A program made the translations under genes and the position numbers. A DNA stretch of 64,000 nt, taken from the NCBI RefSeq assembly GCF_005404945.1, contig NZ_BJDG01000009.1, positions 1 through 64,000 on the forward strand. The letters are read 5' to 3'. The notes under the pieces were generated by a model. That model saw only the letters and a program-made list of their open reading frames with translations, searched no databases and was not told the DNA's origin. This document shows positions 63,820 to 64,000 of the stretch, one piece after another (positions within the stretch are counted from its first letter, which is position 1; every line of letters starts with the position of its first letter). Origin of the DNA: Lactiplantibacillus pingfangensis (GTDB lineage: Bacteria; Bacillota; Bacilli; Lactobacillales; Lactobacillaceae).

Positions 63820-63834
63820 AGGAAGCGCTTTCCT
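63820..63834. promoter_or_regulatory. cre-like site downstream of the GH1-IIC promoter
   Basis: AGGAAGCGCTTTCCT, palindromic with the AAGCGCTT core, about 12 bp downstream of the -10. It departs from TGWAANCGNTNWCA at the outer bases. Confidence 0.6.
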
Positions 63835-63845
63835 TAACATTGGAT

Positions 63846-63874
63846 AGTATAGACTGAATTGGTATTAAAAACAA
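63846..63874 (-). promoter_or_regulatory. Promoter of GH1-IIC
   Basis: On the minus strand, TTGTTT (63874-63869), 17 bp, TATACT (63851-63846), between two cre sites. Confidence 0.65.
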
Positions 63875-63919
63875 TCCTTTTATTGATATTTGTATAGTCT
63901 TTTATAAACAAAGTTATAT

Positions 63920-63933
63920 GTAATCGCTTTCAA
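63920..63933. promoter_or_regulatory. Consensus cre site upstream of the GH1-IIC promoter
   Basis: TGTAATCGCTTTCA matches TGWAANCGNTNWCA fully. About 46 bp before the -35, a position that can also support looping with the 63820 site. Confidence 0.75.
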
Positions 63934-64000
63934 TGCTAATTAATTAGTATTCTATCAGCATAAAAATTTTTAAGACTCGTCAAAAAAGCGTGCCGACGAT

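Overview
The window looks like a chromosomal segment of a lactic acid bacterium of the Lactiplantibacillus plantarum group. The evidence is the protein content: an LAB-type 564-aa oleate hydratase, a KxYKxGKxW-signal GH25 muramidase, PTS/phospho-beta-glucosidase operons, many oxidoreductases, low-GC codon use, and CIRCE, CtsR, cre, T-box and TPP elements of Firmicutes type. I cannot fix the species from sequence alone. Four consensus ParB sites (parS, TGTTTCACGTGAAACA) plus one variant, and two consensus Noc sites (ATTTCCCGGGAAAT) plus one variant, suggest that it lies in the origin-proximal part of the chromosome. No rRNA, tRNA, CRISPR array, transposase or prophage was seen.

Layout. 0-4.7 kb: a second-type GAPDH, an XRE/MmyB regulator, a membrane-anchored unknown and a flavin-dependent HpaB-like hydroxylase. 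4.8-9.0 kb: a tight three-gene operon of a uracil-DNA-glycosylase-fold protein, a triple-repeat unknown and a TetM/EF-G-like GTPase, closed by a 180-nt structured repeat that recurs at 17.4 kb. 9-15 kb: ASCH protein, zinc alcohol dehydrogenase with MerR-type promoters, YaaA, prolyl aminopeptidase, and a reductase/TetR divergent pair. 15-22.2 kb: wall teichoic acid genes (glycosyltransferase-glycerophosphotransferase fusion, GT-C-like membrane protein, TagD, TagH, TagG). 22.3-27.4 kb: LysR plus flavin-type oxidoreductase, a TPP-riboswitch thiamine salvage operon whose thiM has a nonsense codon, and small unknowns.

27.5-38.2 kb: a T-box-controlled gamma-glutamyl hydrolase and OppA-type lipoprotein, a fumarate-reductase-like flavoprotein, a HIRAN protein, NUDIX, an amino-acid permease and two alpha/beta hydrolases. 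38.3-46.3 kb: P-type cation ATPase, GNAT, PspC, a FMN reductase/MarR pair with twin operators, Hsp20 under joint HrcA/CtsR sites, and the muramidase. 46.6-55.6 kb: phospho-beta-glucosidase, two MFS carriers, ArsR, a quinone-oxidoreductase-like gene broken by a 7-bp tandem duplication, a 36-aa membrane peptide, aldo/keto reductase, deoxyribosyltransferase, a YitT/YczE protein and a HAD phosphatase. 55.8-64 kb: oleate hydratase with a consensus cre, a secreted Lys/Thr-rich protein, a CxxC unknown, and a beta-glucoside PTS (IIB; GH1-IIC) with two cre sites.

Themes are carbohydrate uptake under CcpA control, envelope building and remodelling, many small redox enzymes each paired with a local regulator, and chromosome-organisation sites placed between genes. 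Three recently broken genes (thiM, a GNAT gene, the 51-kb oxidoreductase) show ongoing gene loss. The strongest candidates for undescribed biology are the 180-nt repeat and the three-gene operon at 4.8-9.0 kb.
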